Source: Nocardia vinacea (GTDB lineage: Bacteria; Actinomycetota; Actinomycetes; Mycobacteriales; Mycobacteriaceae). Taken from it: a stretch of 64,000 nucleotides of DNA. The notes under the pieces were generated by a model, which was not told the origin of the DNA, made no database searches, and saw nothing but the letters and a program-made list of their open reading frames with translations. Location: assembly GCF_035920345.1 (NCBI RefSeq), contig NZ_CP109149.1, positions 4,526,001-4,590,000 of the forward strand, in the 5' to 3' direction. Each line of letters begins with the position of its first letter. Position 1 is the first letter of the stretch. The translations under genes were made by a program, and so were the position numbers. Below, one piece after another: positions 47,998 through 57,071 of this stretch.

Positions 47998-48232
47998 GTG
48001 GCATCGAGCCGTCGGCCGACATACTCGATTGGTCTAGCGAGGTGAATCCGATTGTGGCACACCGGCAGACTGAGTACATCTGCCGGTTGAACGCCCGCGC
48101 GAATTCCGACCCGAGACGAATACTGCCCATAATCGGCGAACCTCAACCCGTCGTAAATTCGCCCGCAGGCAGATGACATCGCGCCGCCCGCCCGGATACG
48201 TTGCCAATGCTGTTGAACGAGGAGGGAATTAA

Positions 48233-48530
48233 ATGAAACGCACGATCACCGCTACGATACTCGGCGCCGGTGTGCTGTCGCCGCTGCACCGAATTGGTGC
48301 TGCGACTGGACGACAAACCGAACTGGCAGCGGTTGCGCTATGCGGTGTATGCGCATGAGCAGGTGGTGAGACAGCCAGCGTTCGTGGTAGTTCCGGCGGT
48401 AGTCGCGACCCCGGAGATAGACCCCGTCTGGATTGCGACGACCACCGGAACCACAGTTTCAGCGCCATCCGACCGCGCGCCCACACCTCCCGACACTGTG
48501 TTTTCGGCACAACCGATCAACCGCGGGTAA
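48233..48530 (+). pseudogene. Small secreted-protein gene with a frameshift
   Basis: GAGGAGGG precedes the ATG at 48233. MKRTITATILGAGVLS looks like a signal peptide but the frame stops after 41 codons. Shifting near 48277 gives TELVLRLDDKPNWQRLRYAV, then a Pro/Thr-rich tail ending AQPINRG at 48530. Strong ribosome site and signal suggest a real gene broken by one indel. Confidence 0.45.
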
Positions 48531-48571
48531 TCGACCGAAGCTATAGCTACCGAGGGGAATAGGAGGCGCTC

Positions 48572-50752
48572 GTGACCACATACTTTCAGGTTGTCGACGG
48601 AGAATATGTCGAAATCGAGGGGGAGCCCACCAGCGCTGGATATTACTACGAAGTCCGTTACTCCAGCGGCGCCGGAGATGGATATCACTATCAAGTACTC
48701 CACTACTCCGATGGCACAGTATCGCAGGCCGTTGGATATACCGAGAACCTCGTCGGCACCGATGGTGAGCTATACGCATACGAGCCCAGTCGCGGAAGAG
48801 TAGGTGAGTATGCGGTCCGTTCGATATCCGAGGATCAACCGGTTGGCAACATCGCCGACAAGGAAATCGTGGGGTTTGATCAACCCATGCCGCCGGTCCA
48901 CGAGCGCGCTGAAGACCAGCTCCTGCCGGGAGAGATGCTGCACCCGGAAGGGCCCGACTCGGGCGACAACGAAGAAACCCGCAGCTCGATCACCAATAAT
49001 GGCTATACGCTGAGCCTGAACGAGAACGATGAACTGATCCTCACCGACGCGGATGGCAACGAGCTCTGGGGATACGCCGGTGCGGATGCGGCGGAGCTGC
49101 TGTCGCGCGGGTCCACGGTCAAATTGACCGCGGATGGCGAAATCATCTTGCTCGATGCGGACGGGAATCCGGTACTGGATGCGGACGGCAACGAAGTCGT
49201 CATCCGGGAGAAGGGCGATGACCAGCATGTCGAACTGGTGCTGCTGTACCACCCGCCGTCGGTCTCCGAGCCATTGCGACGCGCGATCGACGAAGCTCGA
49301 GATGCGCTACAGCTGCAGGTGGACTGCTTCGGAAAAGGCGAGGCTGTGCTGGCCGAAGATGTTGCCGAATGGCTGCAGAACGAGGGATTGGTCGACAGCG
49401 AGAACACCTCCGCGCTGACCCTCTCCTACAACGAGTCATATCTCGACTATGACACGCAGGTCAAGAACCATTTCAAGGACCTGGACGAGAGGATCCGAAC
49501 AATTGCCGTCAACACAAATCAGGTCGGTCTCGATGCATACACAGAAATCTGGGACGCGATCGACACGCTCGACACCCATTTGCGTTCGATCGACGCTGTG
49601 GAAGATGTCGAAGTCGTCTCTGTGGGCGAGCAGGGATCCCACACCTATCGACGCATTCTTCCGGATCTCGAGGACGAGCTCTTCGGAGCGATCGAGACCA
49701 CCCTCAGTGATGTCGAGACAATCATCGCCGATGCGAATCAGGCGATGGAAGACGCCGAAGCGGATACTGACGAGCAATCGGCCGAATACCAGGCGGGCAT
49801 CGACGACGGATATGCGGCAGGGTATGAGGAGGGTTTGGCCGCCGCAGGCGGCACCGACGAAGACGTCTACGACTTTGCTGCCGACTACGACGATCTTCTC
49901 GGTGCCGACTTGACCGGGCTTGCCGATCAAGAGTTCGGCACCTCGTCCCTGCTCGACCAATCAACCAGCGACGTCGAAAGCGGAGCGACGGCATCGGGCG
50001 GAACCGAAAGCGGAGCCATGTGGACCGGGAACAACTCCTCGTCCGACTCGAGCGGCAATGCGCTGTCGAAAATGATGGAGCAGCTGGGGATGCAGCAGCT
50101 GATTTCGAGCCTGATGAACCAAGATAAATCGCGCGGCGACGAGTCCGAGGATGATCCGCTTTGTGCAGAACAGTCGAATATTTCGGCAGCACAGTCGAAT
50201 ACACCGGACGCGGTCGGCGACGGAACCCTACCTGGTGCGGTGACGGCGGATCTCACTACGCCCCCACCGGTTTACCCCGGCAACACCATGGTGGATATGA
50301 AGCTGCCGGACGGTTCGACTCAGAAGGTGCCCTCGGTCGTGGCGCAGGCAGTGAACAAGGAACTGAACAATCCGAACGGCAGCGATGCGCGAGCCGCCTA
50401 TGAAGGCACGCCGGGGCAGGCCTCGGCGAGCAACCCGTGGACAGCGGTCAACAGTGCGAATGTGCGGACCGGTGATGTGGTGCAGTGGGTTGATCGCAGC
50501 GGACTGGTAGTTGTCACCGATGCAGGTCTACAGGTGATCGCCAACGGCCAACTCGTCGCGCTCGACCCACATATTCCGCCGGACAGCGGGCACGGCGGTT
50601 ACGGCGAGTTTCGGGGTTTCTTCCATCCTGGTGGCGCCGACCTCTCCGGTACTACCGAGACACTCGTTTCCGGAACACCCTCGGTGCCCGCGCCGCCGGC
50701 CGTACCGTCGACATCGCCAGCGGCGCCGACGCCGTCGGGTGACCCGAAATAA
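48572..50752 (+). CDS. Uncharacterised acidic 726-aa protein
   Basis: GTG start with AGGAGG 6-8 nt upstream. Residues 1-45 form a Tyr-rich strand repeat (TYFQVVDGEYVEIEGEPTSA). Residues 145-215 form Asp/Gly turn repeats (LILTDADGNELWGYAG, ILLDADGNPVLDADGNEVVI) like hydrophilic beta-hairpins. Residues 225-400 are helical, followed by an acidic Ala/Gly/Ser segment, NALSKMMEQLGMQQLISSLM near 500, then a beta domain with RTGDVVQWVDRSGLVVVTDA and a Pro/Ala tail. No signal peptide. The WXG-less layout and tail suggest a T7SS-exported protein, which is inference. Family not recognised. Confidence 0.7.
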   Translation: MTTYFQVVDGEYVEIEGEPTSAGYYYEVRYSSGAGDGYHYQVLHYSDGTVSQAVGYTENLVGTDGELYAYEPSRGRVGEYAVRSISEDQPVGNIADKEIVGFDQPMPPVHERAEDQLLPGEMLHPEGPDSGDNEETRSSITNNGYTLSLNENDELILTDADGNELWGYAGADAAELLSRGSTVKLTADGEIILLDADGNPVLDADGNEVVIREKGDDQHVELVLLYHPPSVSEPLRRAIDEARDALQLQVDCFGKGEAVLAEDVAEWLQNEGLVDSENTSALTLSYNESYLDYDTQVKNHFKDLDERIRTIAVNTNQVGLDAYTEIWDAIDTLDTHLRSIDAVEDVEVVSVGEQGSHTYRRILPDLEDELFGAIETTLSDVETIIADANQAMEDAEADTDEQSAEYQAGIDDGYAAGYEEGLAAAGGTDEDVYDFAADYDDLLGADLTGLADQEFGTSSLLDQSTSDVESGATASGGTESGAMWTGNNSSSDSSGNALSKMMEQLGMQQLISSLMNQDKSRGDESEDDPLCAEQSNISAAQSNTPDAVGDGTLPGAVTADLTTPPPVYPGNTMVDMKLPDGSTQKVPSVVAQAVNKELNNPNGSDARAAYEGTPGQASASNPWTAVNSANVRTGDVVQWVDRSGLVVVTDAGLQVIANGQLVALDPHIPPDSGHGGYGEFRGFFHPGGADLSGTTETLVSGTPSVPAPPAVPSTSPAAPTPSGDPK

Positions 50753-50806
50753 CCCTGATCGAGCTGACGTAAATCTGTTCGAACAATGCAGTGGGGATAC
50801 CGGGAG

Positions 50807-51781
50807 TCACCAGGCCACCCGAGACGCCCGCAGTTCGGCAATGGACATGCCGCGGCGGCGGCGGACCAGATTCCGTAGCGTGCTCGCATTGAGATATCCG
50901 ACCTTCGATGCCACGGCCTCCACCGTCAGGGAGGTCGACCGCAACAGGTGCGCGGCATGTTCCAATCGGATGTCGTTGACGAAATCGCGTGGGGACATAC
51001 CGAGTTCGGCCTGGGTAGTGCGTTGCAGGCTGCGTTCGGTAACCCCCAATTCGAGTGCGGCCTGGGCGATGGTGAACTGCTCGGCCAGATGCGCACGCAC
51101 CCAACGTTCGAAGGCCGCGGTCACCGAATTACCCTTCGCGACCACCTCCGGAATGATGAAAGCAGACTGCACCATTCGGTTTCCGGCAGCCAGATAGCGC
51201 ACGACAAGTTCAGCCAGGGCGGGGCTTGCACCATGGACGAGTGAGAGCGCCAGATCCATGTGGGATAGCGAGGCACCCGCGGTCGTGATGTGATCGCCCC
51301 GGCACAGCGTCTGTCCCTCGTCGAGGGCGACACGCGGATATCTACGCCGAAAACTCGGACCGAGCCACCAACTCGTCGTCGCCGACGAGCCGTCCAACAC
51401 CCCGGCCTCGGCAAGGTAGAAGGTGCCCGTGCAAGCCGCGGCCAGATGGGCACCTGCATCGCGCACCTGCCGAATCCGTTCCAGCACTTCACGACTCGCG
51501 GGCGCGGAAACCAGATCTATCAACGCCTCCGCACCGAGCACATTGACCGCGGGCACGATCATGGTGCCGGGCAACGCGGAAAGTTCGGCCAGTGGTGTGG
51601 TGGGAATGGTGTGTCCATAACTCGACTGCACACTTGTGCCGAGGGAAACGGTCGTGACCTCCCACGGCTGCGGTCCCGCGGTCAGCTGCGCACTCAAAGC
51701 GTTTGCCATACCGAATGTTTCGAGCAAGGCGGCAAACCCGAAATCGGCGACTCCGTCGACGACGAATATCGCGACATCCAT
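50807..51781 (-). CDS. GlxA-type transcriptional regulator (DJ-1/PfpI + AraC HTH)
   Basis: 324 aa. Residues 1-190 form a DJ-1/PfpI-like domain (MDVAIFVVDGVADFGFAALL, GTMIVPAVNVLG, HLAAACTGTFYLAEAGVLDG with Cys near 117). Residues about 225-324 carry two helix-turn-helix motifs of AraC/XylS type (FTIAQAALELGVTERSLQRT, TVEAVASKVGYLNASTLRNL). Divergent from a VOC-family gene across 161 bp, which is probably its target. Part of its gene (51346-51616) is duplicated next to the IS at 38.3 kb. Confidence 0.9.
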   Translation of the reverse strand: MDVAIFVVDGVADFGFAALLETFGMANALSAQLTAGPQPWEVTTVSLGTSVQSSYGHTIPTTPLAELSALPGTMIVPAVNVLGAEALIDLVSAPASREVLERIRQVRDAGAHLAAACTGTFYLAEAGVLDGSSATTSWWLGPSFRRRYPRVALDEGQTLCRGDHITTAGASLSHMDLALSLVHGASPALAELVVRYLAAGNRMVQSAFIIPEVVAKGNSVTAAFERWVRAHLAEQFTIAQAALELGVTERSLQRTTQAELGMSPRDFVNDIRLEHAAHLLRSTSLTVEAVASKVGYLNASTLRNLVRRRRGMSIAELRASRVAW

Positions 51782-51942
51782 GTCGGAAATAGTACTAAAG
51801 GTGTCGTATCCGACGCTCCTTTTATGGATATATCGACCTTACGCTCAAAGACGTGACGGCTCGTCCCGGCACCCCCACCGCCGGGAAGAGCCGTCACCGT
51901 CATCCCGGACCTCGAAGTCCCACCCTCCCCCTCGGAGTACAC
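51782..51942. promoter_or_regulatory. Divergent promoter region regulator / VOC gene
   Basis: 161 bp between divergent starts. It should hold both promoters and the operator of the GlxA-type regulator. No clear inverted repeat was identified by eye. Confidence 0.4.
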
Positions 51943-52374
51943 ATGCCTCTGCTAGCAACCACCGGTACCCATCACATCCGGCTCACCGTGACCGATATCA
52001 AACGGTCGCGTGCCTTCTACCAGGATGTCCTCGGGTTCCCCATCGCGGCGGAATCGCCCGGTAGCCCCGACGATCCAGCGGTGCGCGCCGATCCGTTTCA
52101 GCTCTACGGCGGGGTGGTCTTCCAGGCCAACGGCATGTTGTTGGGACTGCGCCCGGTAGCGCCGGCCACCGATCGGTTCGACTCCGAACGCATCGGTCTG
52201 GATCACCTCAGTTTCAGTGTCCCGACCAGGCAGGACCTGGTCGACGCCGCGGCACGACTCGATGCGACGGGCATCGAGCACGGCGACATCATCGAAATGG
52301 CCGCCTTCGGCATCGCGATCCTGTCGTTCACCGATCCCGACGGGATCCATCTCGAACTCACAGCTCCCATGTAA
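51943..52374 (+). CDS. VOC-superfamily protein (glyoxalase/dioxygenase fold)
   Basis: 143 aa from the ATG at 51943 (CGGAG upstream); a start 30 codons earlier would add a Pro/Arg-rich leader. First beta-alpha-beta module: THHIRLTVTDIKRSRAFYQD then VLGFPIAAESPGSPDD. Second: GLDHLSFSVPTRQDLVDAAA and LSFTDPDGIHLEL. Metal-ligand positions of the VOC fold are present as H in THHIRLTV, H in LDHLSF and E in IHLEL. Probably a metal-dependent lyase, dioxygenase or resistance protein; substrate unknown. Confidence 0.9.
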   Translation: MPLLATTGTHHIRLTVTDIKRSRAFYQDVLGFPIAAESPGSPDDPAVRADPFQLYGGVVFQANGMLLGLRPVAPATDRFDSERIGLDHLSFSVPTRQDLVDAAARLDATGIEHGDIIEMAAFGIAILSFTDPDGIHLELTAPM

Positions 52375-52397
52375 TCGAAAGGCGGCGGGCTGCGGCT

Positions 52398-52550
52398 ATG
52401 ACCGAAATACAAATGGTGGCCATGACGGTCATCTGCGTTGAAGTGCTCCTTATAGTGGCGGCACTGTGCTGGCCGCAGCGACGCCGCATTAAGGCTCCGG
52501 CGGTACGCCGACGCAGGCGGGAAGATGCGCCGAGGACAGGCCGACCATGA
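52398..52550 (+). CDS. 50-aa single-pass membrane protein
   Basis: MTEIQMVAMTVICVEVLLIV then AALCWPQRRR and a basic tail. One membrane helix ends in the A-x-C-W-P-x-R-R-R motif, shared with the small protein at 53184. Its stop overlaps the DUF4254 start by 4 nt (ATGA), so the two are translationally coupled. Confidence 0.65.
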   Translation: MTEIQMVAMTVICVEVLLIVAALCWPQRRRIKAPAVRRRRREDAPRTGRP

Positions 52551-53113
52551 CCGTCGCCGCGATAACACCGAACGGACCCGCCCACCCGCTCGCCTGGGGC
52601 TCACGTGCCGTCCGCGCGGGCACTCGAGCTGTGCTGCCGAGCGCCAGCGAGCTACTCTGCGCGCTCAGCGGCCAGTACGTGCGTGGCGAACTGTGCGAAC
52701 TCGCCTACGCGCTGGTCGAATTGCACCGCCACAGACGGGAGTGGCCACTCGAATTCAACTGCCGCCGTGCCGAATTGGTTGCCGATGTGAATGCCTGGGC
52801 AGTCCGGAACCTGCCGCACCGCGCCGTCGGTGCCCGCAAGCACGAGGAAAGCCTGGGCGAGTTCATGGACCGCATAGCGGCAGTCGCGGCCCACGCGTTC
52901 TACCTGCTCATGACCGACGATGTGACCGGCACCCGGATGCACGCGGCATGGACCCGACTCGCGGAGCTCGAGGTCGGCTACAGCGATCTGCTTCGCGATG
53001 TCCACGATGGTCGCCGGTATCTTCCGGCATCTGAAGATACCGCCGACAGACTGTCGGGTTCAGTACCGAAGACGTCGTTTCCGACACTCCTGCAGCAGTG
53101 GCCCCTGCCTTAA
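52547..53113 (+). CDS. DUF4254 domain-containing protein
   Basis: 188 aa. Helical protein with DUF4254 landmarks: WPLEFNCRRAELVADVNAW, HEESLGEFMDRIAAVAAHAF, HAAWTRLAELEVGYSDLLRD and VHDGRRYLP. The family is common in Nocardia and other actinobacteria and has no established function. It lies between two paralogous small membrane proteins, so the three could form one membrane-associated unit. Confidence 0.85.
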   Translation: MTVAAITPNGPAHPLAWGSRAVRAGTRAVLPSASELLCALSGQYVRGELCELAYALVELHRHRREWPLEFNCRRAELVADVNAWAVRNLPHRAVGARKHEESLGEFMDRIAAVAAHAFYLLMTDDVTGTRMHAAWTRLAELEVGYSDLLRDVHDGRRYLPASEDTADRLSGSVPKTSFPTLLQQWPLP

Positions 53114-53183
53114 GGTTTTCTTCAGATGGCTACCGTTCCCGTGCTGCAAGCTGGTGCCGGGCAACGAAAGCAAGGAGATGATC

Positions 53184-53348
53184 GTGATTCAGATCGTGGC
53201 GTGGGTGATCATCATCCTGGAGGCCGTGCTCATGCTGGCAGCGTTCTGCTGGCCGGAGCGACGTCGGCCGTACCGGCATCGCACGTCGACCGAGCCGAGG
53301 ACGTGCGAGGCGCGAACACGCGAACACGAGCCCGTCGGCAGACGGTAG
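53184..53348 (+). CDS. 54-aa single-pass membrane protein, paralogue of the one at 52398
   Basis: GTG at 53184 with AAGGAG 7 nt upstream; the in-frame ATG at 53178 overlaps that site. VIQIVAWVIIILEAVLMLA then AFCWPERRRPYR matches the helix and C-W-P-x-R-R-R motif of the 50-aa protein. Basic cytoplasmic tail. Followed by a hairpin. Confidence 0.65.
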   Translation: MIQIVAWVIIILEAVLMLAAFCWPERRRPYRHRTSTEPRTCEARTREHEPVGRR

Positions 53349-53353
53349 ACCAT

Positions 53354-53378
53354 TCGCCCGCACTACTTTTGCGGGCGA
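53354..53378 (+). terminator. Hairpin after the DUF4254 cluster
   Basis: TCGCCCGCA-ctacttt-TGCGGGCGA, a perfect 9-bp stem starting 6 nt after a stop codon. No T-tract, so termination is likely but unproven. Confidence 0.6.
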
Positions 53379-53389
53379 TGGATCCCGAC

Positions 53390-53457
53390 TCCCCGACCAC
53401 AGCATTCCCCCGCTGTCACACCCCTGAGCGCCGACATTGCTGGAAGCGCTGCTCGAA
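53390..53457. repeat. Copy of the 3' end of the gene at 55279
   Basis: 68 bp nearly matching 55253-55320 (CCCCGACCACAGCATT, CCCCTGAGCGCCGAC, TTGCTGGAAGCGCTGCTCGA). A partial duplication of the end of the YezG-like gene. Confidence 0.75.
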
Positions 53458-53532
53458 ATAAAATCAACGCATTCGGCCGACAACATCGTTCCACGAATCC
53501 CGTCGCCGTCTCGACCGATTTCGCATACAGCG

Positions 53533-53549
53533 CTAAAGAGACTGTAAAT
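53533..53549 (+). promoter_or_regulatory. Distant CTCAA-N5-TGTAAAA-like site
   Basis: CTAAA-GAGAC-TGTAAAT, in the non-coding stretch after the duplicated fragment. Confidence 0.25.
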
Positions 53550-53659
53550 TAGCGTCTCCACGCTTTCCGAAGCCGTCGGTGTCGACGCGGGCATGCGCTC
53601 CACCGGAGCCCTGATCCCATGCGGCCGCAGTATGTCCGCAAACACGGTCCGAAGGAGCT

Positions 53660-53897
53660 GCAGCGGCGGCAGATCCGGAACCTGGATCGCGCTGGGGACG
53701 GCGGCGGCTCACCTGCTTCCAGCTCGCTCACCCCCACCGAGACCGTCGCCTCACGAACCCCGGCCGCCCGCGCCACCACTCGGCCCCCCACGGCCGAGCA
53801 TCCGCGCCTCGGCAGCCAACATCAACCGCCTCTGCCGCTCGTCCAGATGCGGCAGCAACACCTCGAACTTCGCCGCCAGATCCACCTCGGTCACCAC
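53660..53897 (-). pseudogene. ISAzo13-like transposase, N-terminal remnant
   Basis: VTEVDLAAKFEVLLPHLDER, QRRLMLAAEARMLGRGG, then in another frame VVARAAGVREATVSVGVSEL. This is the opening of ISAzo13-family transposases (LPxLxERQRR, EARxLGRGG, xVxxAxGVSxxTV). Frameshifted at about 53790 and cut before the catalytic part. Confidence 0.65.
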
Positions 53898-53982
53898 GAA
53901 ATCGCCAATACCACAACATCACTCGTAAAAGCGGAATGTTGCGGATTAATTCTCGGCGGGCCCTAACTACAAGGCATTGGGG

Positions 53983-55146
53983 CTAAGCTCGGCGTGGTAT
54001 GGCCGGGACGGCTGCGGCTTGCAGTTCGGCGACTACCGATGGCTGCGGCCATCCGTCGGCTCGATACCGAGGCGGATTCAACCCAGGAATCGTTTCGATG
54101 CCGGTGAGTTCGACCACCGTCGAGAACGGGACCTCGAACATCCGTTGCCGATCGCCGCTGAGGAACACGACGAAATCCGTTGCAGGTAGCGCGTATGTCA
54201 CTCCTTCGGCCCAGACGGTTGCTGTGATCCAGGCTGCATCTCTCTCGGCAACCTTCACACTGGCGACAAAGATGGCTTCCATTTCCTCCTCGTAGAAGTC
54301 GGATAGCCATTTCTGCTGATCGTTGTATTCCTGCATCGCGAACAGGGCCCTTGCTCGCCGTGCGGCGGGGACAGCTTGATCGAACGGCACTACCCGGCCC
54401 TGCGCGTCGACCGTGTATCCCTGCGGTGACAAGGGACGCTCCGCCTCCAGGTACTGCTTCTCGATCATCGTGAAGGCCGGGCCGATGTTCGCCGGATCGC
54501 CGGTGATGAGGATCAGCGAGGTGGAGTCGGGAATGAACGCCACCGGTGGGTAACCCAGTCCCTCGGCGCAGGACGCCAGCCAGCCAGGATGCAGGAGCCA
54601 CGAGGTGAGGTAGTTGTCGTTGTTGTCGATGAACGGGACGATGGCATTGTCGGACAAGAAGGGCAACGGCGGTATGAGCGCCGCGAGATTCTCGCGCGCG
54701 GCCTCGAACACTTCCTCCGCCGACACACCCCATTTCGCCAGATGCGAATCGTTCACAAACTCCCGCGTCTCGGGACGATCCGCTACCACCATCTCATCGA
54801 TGAACGGGAATGCCGGACGACCCAGCAATCCTCCTGGCGAACGGCTCCGGCCGTATGTCGACTTCCTCAGTATCGGGCGCAGCAGCGGACGGACCTCGGC
54901 CCACTCCTCGGAATCGCGGGAATCGAGCAACTGCGAAACGATGCGGACTATCCAGCGGTCCCGCTCGGGCAATGTCATCTCACCACTGTGCCGAAACCAG
55001 TTTTCCAGCGGCATCACGGCGCCGTTGCCGAGCCGGATGTGGAATTCGTCCGGGTCGTACGTCGCGTCCCGGGCACCGCTGTCCCGGAATGCCTGCAGCA
55101 TGGCCGCCGCGAAGCGCGGGCGATTGCCATCATCCTGCGTCGTCAT
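53983..55146 (-). CDS. DUF1444-like protein, 387 aa
   Basis: ATG at 55146 with a GAGAGAAAG ribosome site. Landmarks are SEEWAEVRPLLRPILRKSTY, PFIDEMVVADRPETREFVND, LAKWGVSAEEVFEAARENLA, then VAFIPDSTSLILITGD and FVVFLSGDRQRMFEVPFSTV. The order (a preserved catalogue of F-V-N-D-x-x-L-x-x-W-G, then E-A-x-x-x-A-x-x-N-L) resembles DUF1444, known from Bacillus YtpQ-type and actinobacterial proteins. No signal peptide. Function unknown. Followed by the ISAzo13 remnant. Confidence 0.65.
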   Translation of the reverse strand: MTTQDDGNRPRFAAAMLQAFRDSGARDATYDPDEFHIRLGNGAVMPLENWFRHSGEMTLPERDRWIVRIVSQLLDSRDSEEWAEVRPLLRPILRKSTYGRSRSPGGLLGRPAFPFIDEMVVADRPETREFVNDSHLAKWGVSAEEVFEAARENLAALIPPLPFLSDNAIVPFIDNNDNYLTSWLLHPGWLASCAEGLGYPPVAFIPDSTSLILITGDPANIGPAFTMIEKQYLEAERPLSPQGYTVDAQGRVVPFDQAVPAARRARALFAMQEYNDQQKWLSDFYEEEMEAIFVASVKVAERDAAWITATVWAEGVTYALPATDFVVFLSGDRQRMFEVPFSTVVELTGIETIPGLNPPRYRADGWPQPSVVAELQAAAVPAIPRRA

Positions 55147-55252
55147 CGTGGTTATCTTTCTCTCGCTTATTACTCATTGCTCGCACACAATTCAGCGCTA
55201 TCGAAGTCTCGAATGCGACTATGGAAACCGGATTTTGGAAATCTTAAGAAAG

Positions 55253-55320
55253 CTCCCCGACCACAGCATTCCTCGCCATCACACCCCTGAGCGCCGACGT
55301 TGCTGGAAGCGCTGCTCGAA
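55253..55320. repeat. Source copy of a 68-bp duplicated segment
   Basis: 3' end of the YezG-like gene and bases just beyond, matched at 53390-53457. Confidence 0.75.
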
Positions 55321-56823
55321 TCCGGCCACGAACTTCGTCGGTGGCACCGAGGACGAGGACGGTTCCAGCACACCGTCGTCGGCGATATAGAAGATCGCGC
55401 GGCCGATGGCGATTTCACCAGACGACACCGGGACATACACCATCCAGCCACAACTGAGCCGATCGGCGACGAGTTCGTCCAGTGGATAGCCGGTGGTGTC
55501 CAATCCGCGCCCGAGGACGTACTGGCGAATCCTGGTGACGGCCAACTCCTTCGGCATCGGGTCGGCCACCTCGGTAACCAGCCCGGCCATACCGAGTTGG
55601 AAAAGCGCACCGTCGATATCGTTGATTCCGTTGTCCGCGAAGAGGTTTGCGACAGAATCCCGAGTGACGACACCGACATCGGCCGCCGCGACCAGATTTC
55701 GGGCCGCGGCTTGTTGCTCGCCGCTCGGCTGCGCGGCCACGAGCCGCGCGATGATGTCGGATACGGTGTCGGCGCTCCATACACCGGGTATCGCCGGAGC
55801 ACACTCTTCGGCGGACGGCGATTCGCCCCGATACCATCGACCGGCATCCCACCAGTAGCAGAACGACAGCAGACCGGATTCGGCCCGCGGATTGAGTACC
55901 TGATCGGCCACCCATTCCGGTGCTCCCGCAAAGAAATTCGGCATGTCCGCGCTGTCGTTGTAGGTGGCGTCCAAGGCCGATGCATTCCACACACCACCCG
56001 ATAGCACGGCCCGCCCTCCGGGCAGGGCACACAGGGTCGAACCGCTGCGCCGGGAACTTTCGAACCACGCCAGCGACGGCATGATCCGTGGCCCCCATTC
56101 CGAACCGACGGCCACGAAGGCCGACGCGATCGCCGCCCAGCGCGCCCACATCACCGGGAACGCGGGAAGTTCGTTTTCCGTCAGCTCCGACCACACCCCG
56201 GCCGCACGGTCCGTGCGTACCGCGGCCGCGGCCTGTCGCGGGCCGCGAACTTGCCTGCCGCCATGCCCGACATACGCCGCCAACCACACCGGAAGCCGTC
56301 CCCGCGGATACCGATCCAGATCGGCCCGATACGCCTCGGGCGCAAACAATTGGCCCTCCGGGAAAGGGCGCTCACCGTAGTCGTGCTCGATATCGATCTC
56401 GCCACCGGCGGTCACATGCAACAGCAGGCGCCACCACGGTTCCGTGCCTTGATCCGCCGCCGCTTCCCGATGCGCACGGACCGAATCCAGGACCTGCTTC
56501 GACACCGCCACCGAGATCTCGGTGTCGTCGACGGAGAAGGCGGCCTGCGCGGCCTCGGTTTCGACGGTTATCGCGAACTCCGCGTGGAGTCTGCGCCAAG
56601 CGGGGGGCGCCACGGCGGTCAATTCGGCGACAATGCGCGCCACGACATCCGGCGAATCCTCCTCGGCGAGTGCGATATCGGACGCATCGGCGGTGTCGGC
56701 GACCTCGTCACCGTGCTGCTCGACGCCGTCGTCCGGCAACTGCTCGCCCGAACCCGCTAGGGTGAACGCGACGTCCGGCGCTTGCGGCTGGTCGTCGGGA
56801 TCTTGGTCGCGCTGCCCCGTCAT
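55279..56823 (-). CDS. Possible YezG-like immunity protein, 514 aa
   Basis: ATG at 56823 (MTGQRDQD; GAAAGG upstream) preferred over 56910. After an acidic Pro/Asp leader, residues about 75-200 carry VVARIVAELTAVAPPAWRRL, EPWWRLLLHVTAGGEIDIEH and DYGERPFPEGQLFAPEAYRA, like the DUF600/YezG immunity fold (pW-x-R-x-x-L, then D-x-D-Y). The C-terminal 90 residues end CGWMVYVPVSSGEIAIGR, AIFYIADDGVLEPSSSSVPP, a YrhB/Imm-like pattern. Proteins of this type neutralise polymorphic toxins. The link to the giant toxin 35 kb away is inference only. Its 3' end is duplicated at 53.4 kb. Confidence 0.6.
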   Translation of the reverse strand: MTGQRDQDPDDQPQAPDVAFTLAGSGEQLPDDGVEQHGDEVADTADASDIALAEEDSPDVVARIVAELTAVAPPAWRRLHAEFAITVETEAAQAAFSVDDTEISVAVSKQVLDSVRAHREAAADQGTEPWWRLLLHVTAGGEIDIEHDYGERPFPEGQLFAPEAYRADLDRYPRGRLPVWLAAYVGHGGRQVRGPRQAAAAVRTDRAAGVWSELTENELPAFPVMWARWAAIASAFVAVGSEWGPRIMPSLAWFESSRRSGSTLCALPGGRAVLSGGVWNASALDATYNDSADMPNFFAGAPEWVADQVLNPRAESGLLSFCYWWDAGRWYRGESPSAEECAPAIPGVWSADTVSDIIARLVAAQPSGEQQAAARNLVAAADVGVVTRDSVANLFADNGINDIDGALFQLGMAGLVTEVADPMPKELAVTRIRQYVLGRGLDTTGYPLDELVADRLSCGWMVYVPVSSGEIAIGRAIFYIADDGVLEPSSSSVPPTKFVAGFEQRFQQRRRSGV

Positions 56824-57011
56824 TCGATGCGAAACCTTTCCACCATTGCCGTTCTCCTCGCCCGAACCAGCGAAATCCAGTGGCGTGACCCAAATCTCCG
56901 ACCCACGCATGCAGACAAAGAGAATGCGATCGCCCGACTTGCCCGGTTATGATCGCGCTGTGCTGTCAGGTTAATCCGACGCAAGCCCGCCGGCGGTTCG
57001 AAAGTCTCGAA

Positions 57012-57028
57012 CTTTGCATTCCTTTGAG
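57012..57028 (-). promoter_or_regulatory. CTCAA-N5-TGTAAAA-like site at the eccC-pseudogene breakpoint
   Basis: CTCAA-AGGAA-TGCAAAG, with the same 5-bp spacer as the eccC promoter site at 29760. Confidence 0.35.
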
Positions 57029-57071
57029 TTGAGTAACAGCAACTCGATTCGGCACCGAACCTCAAACAATC

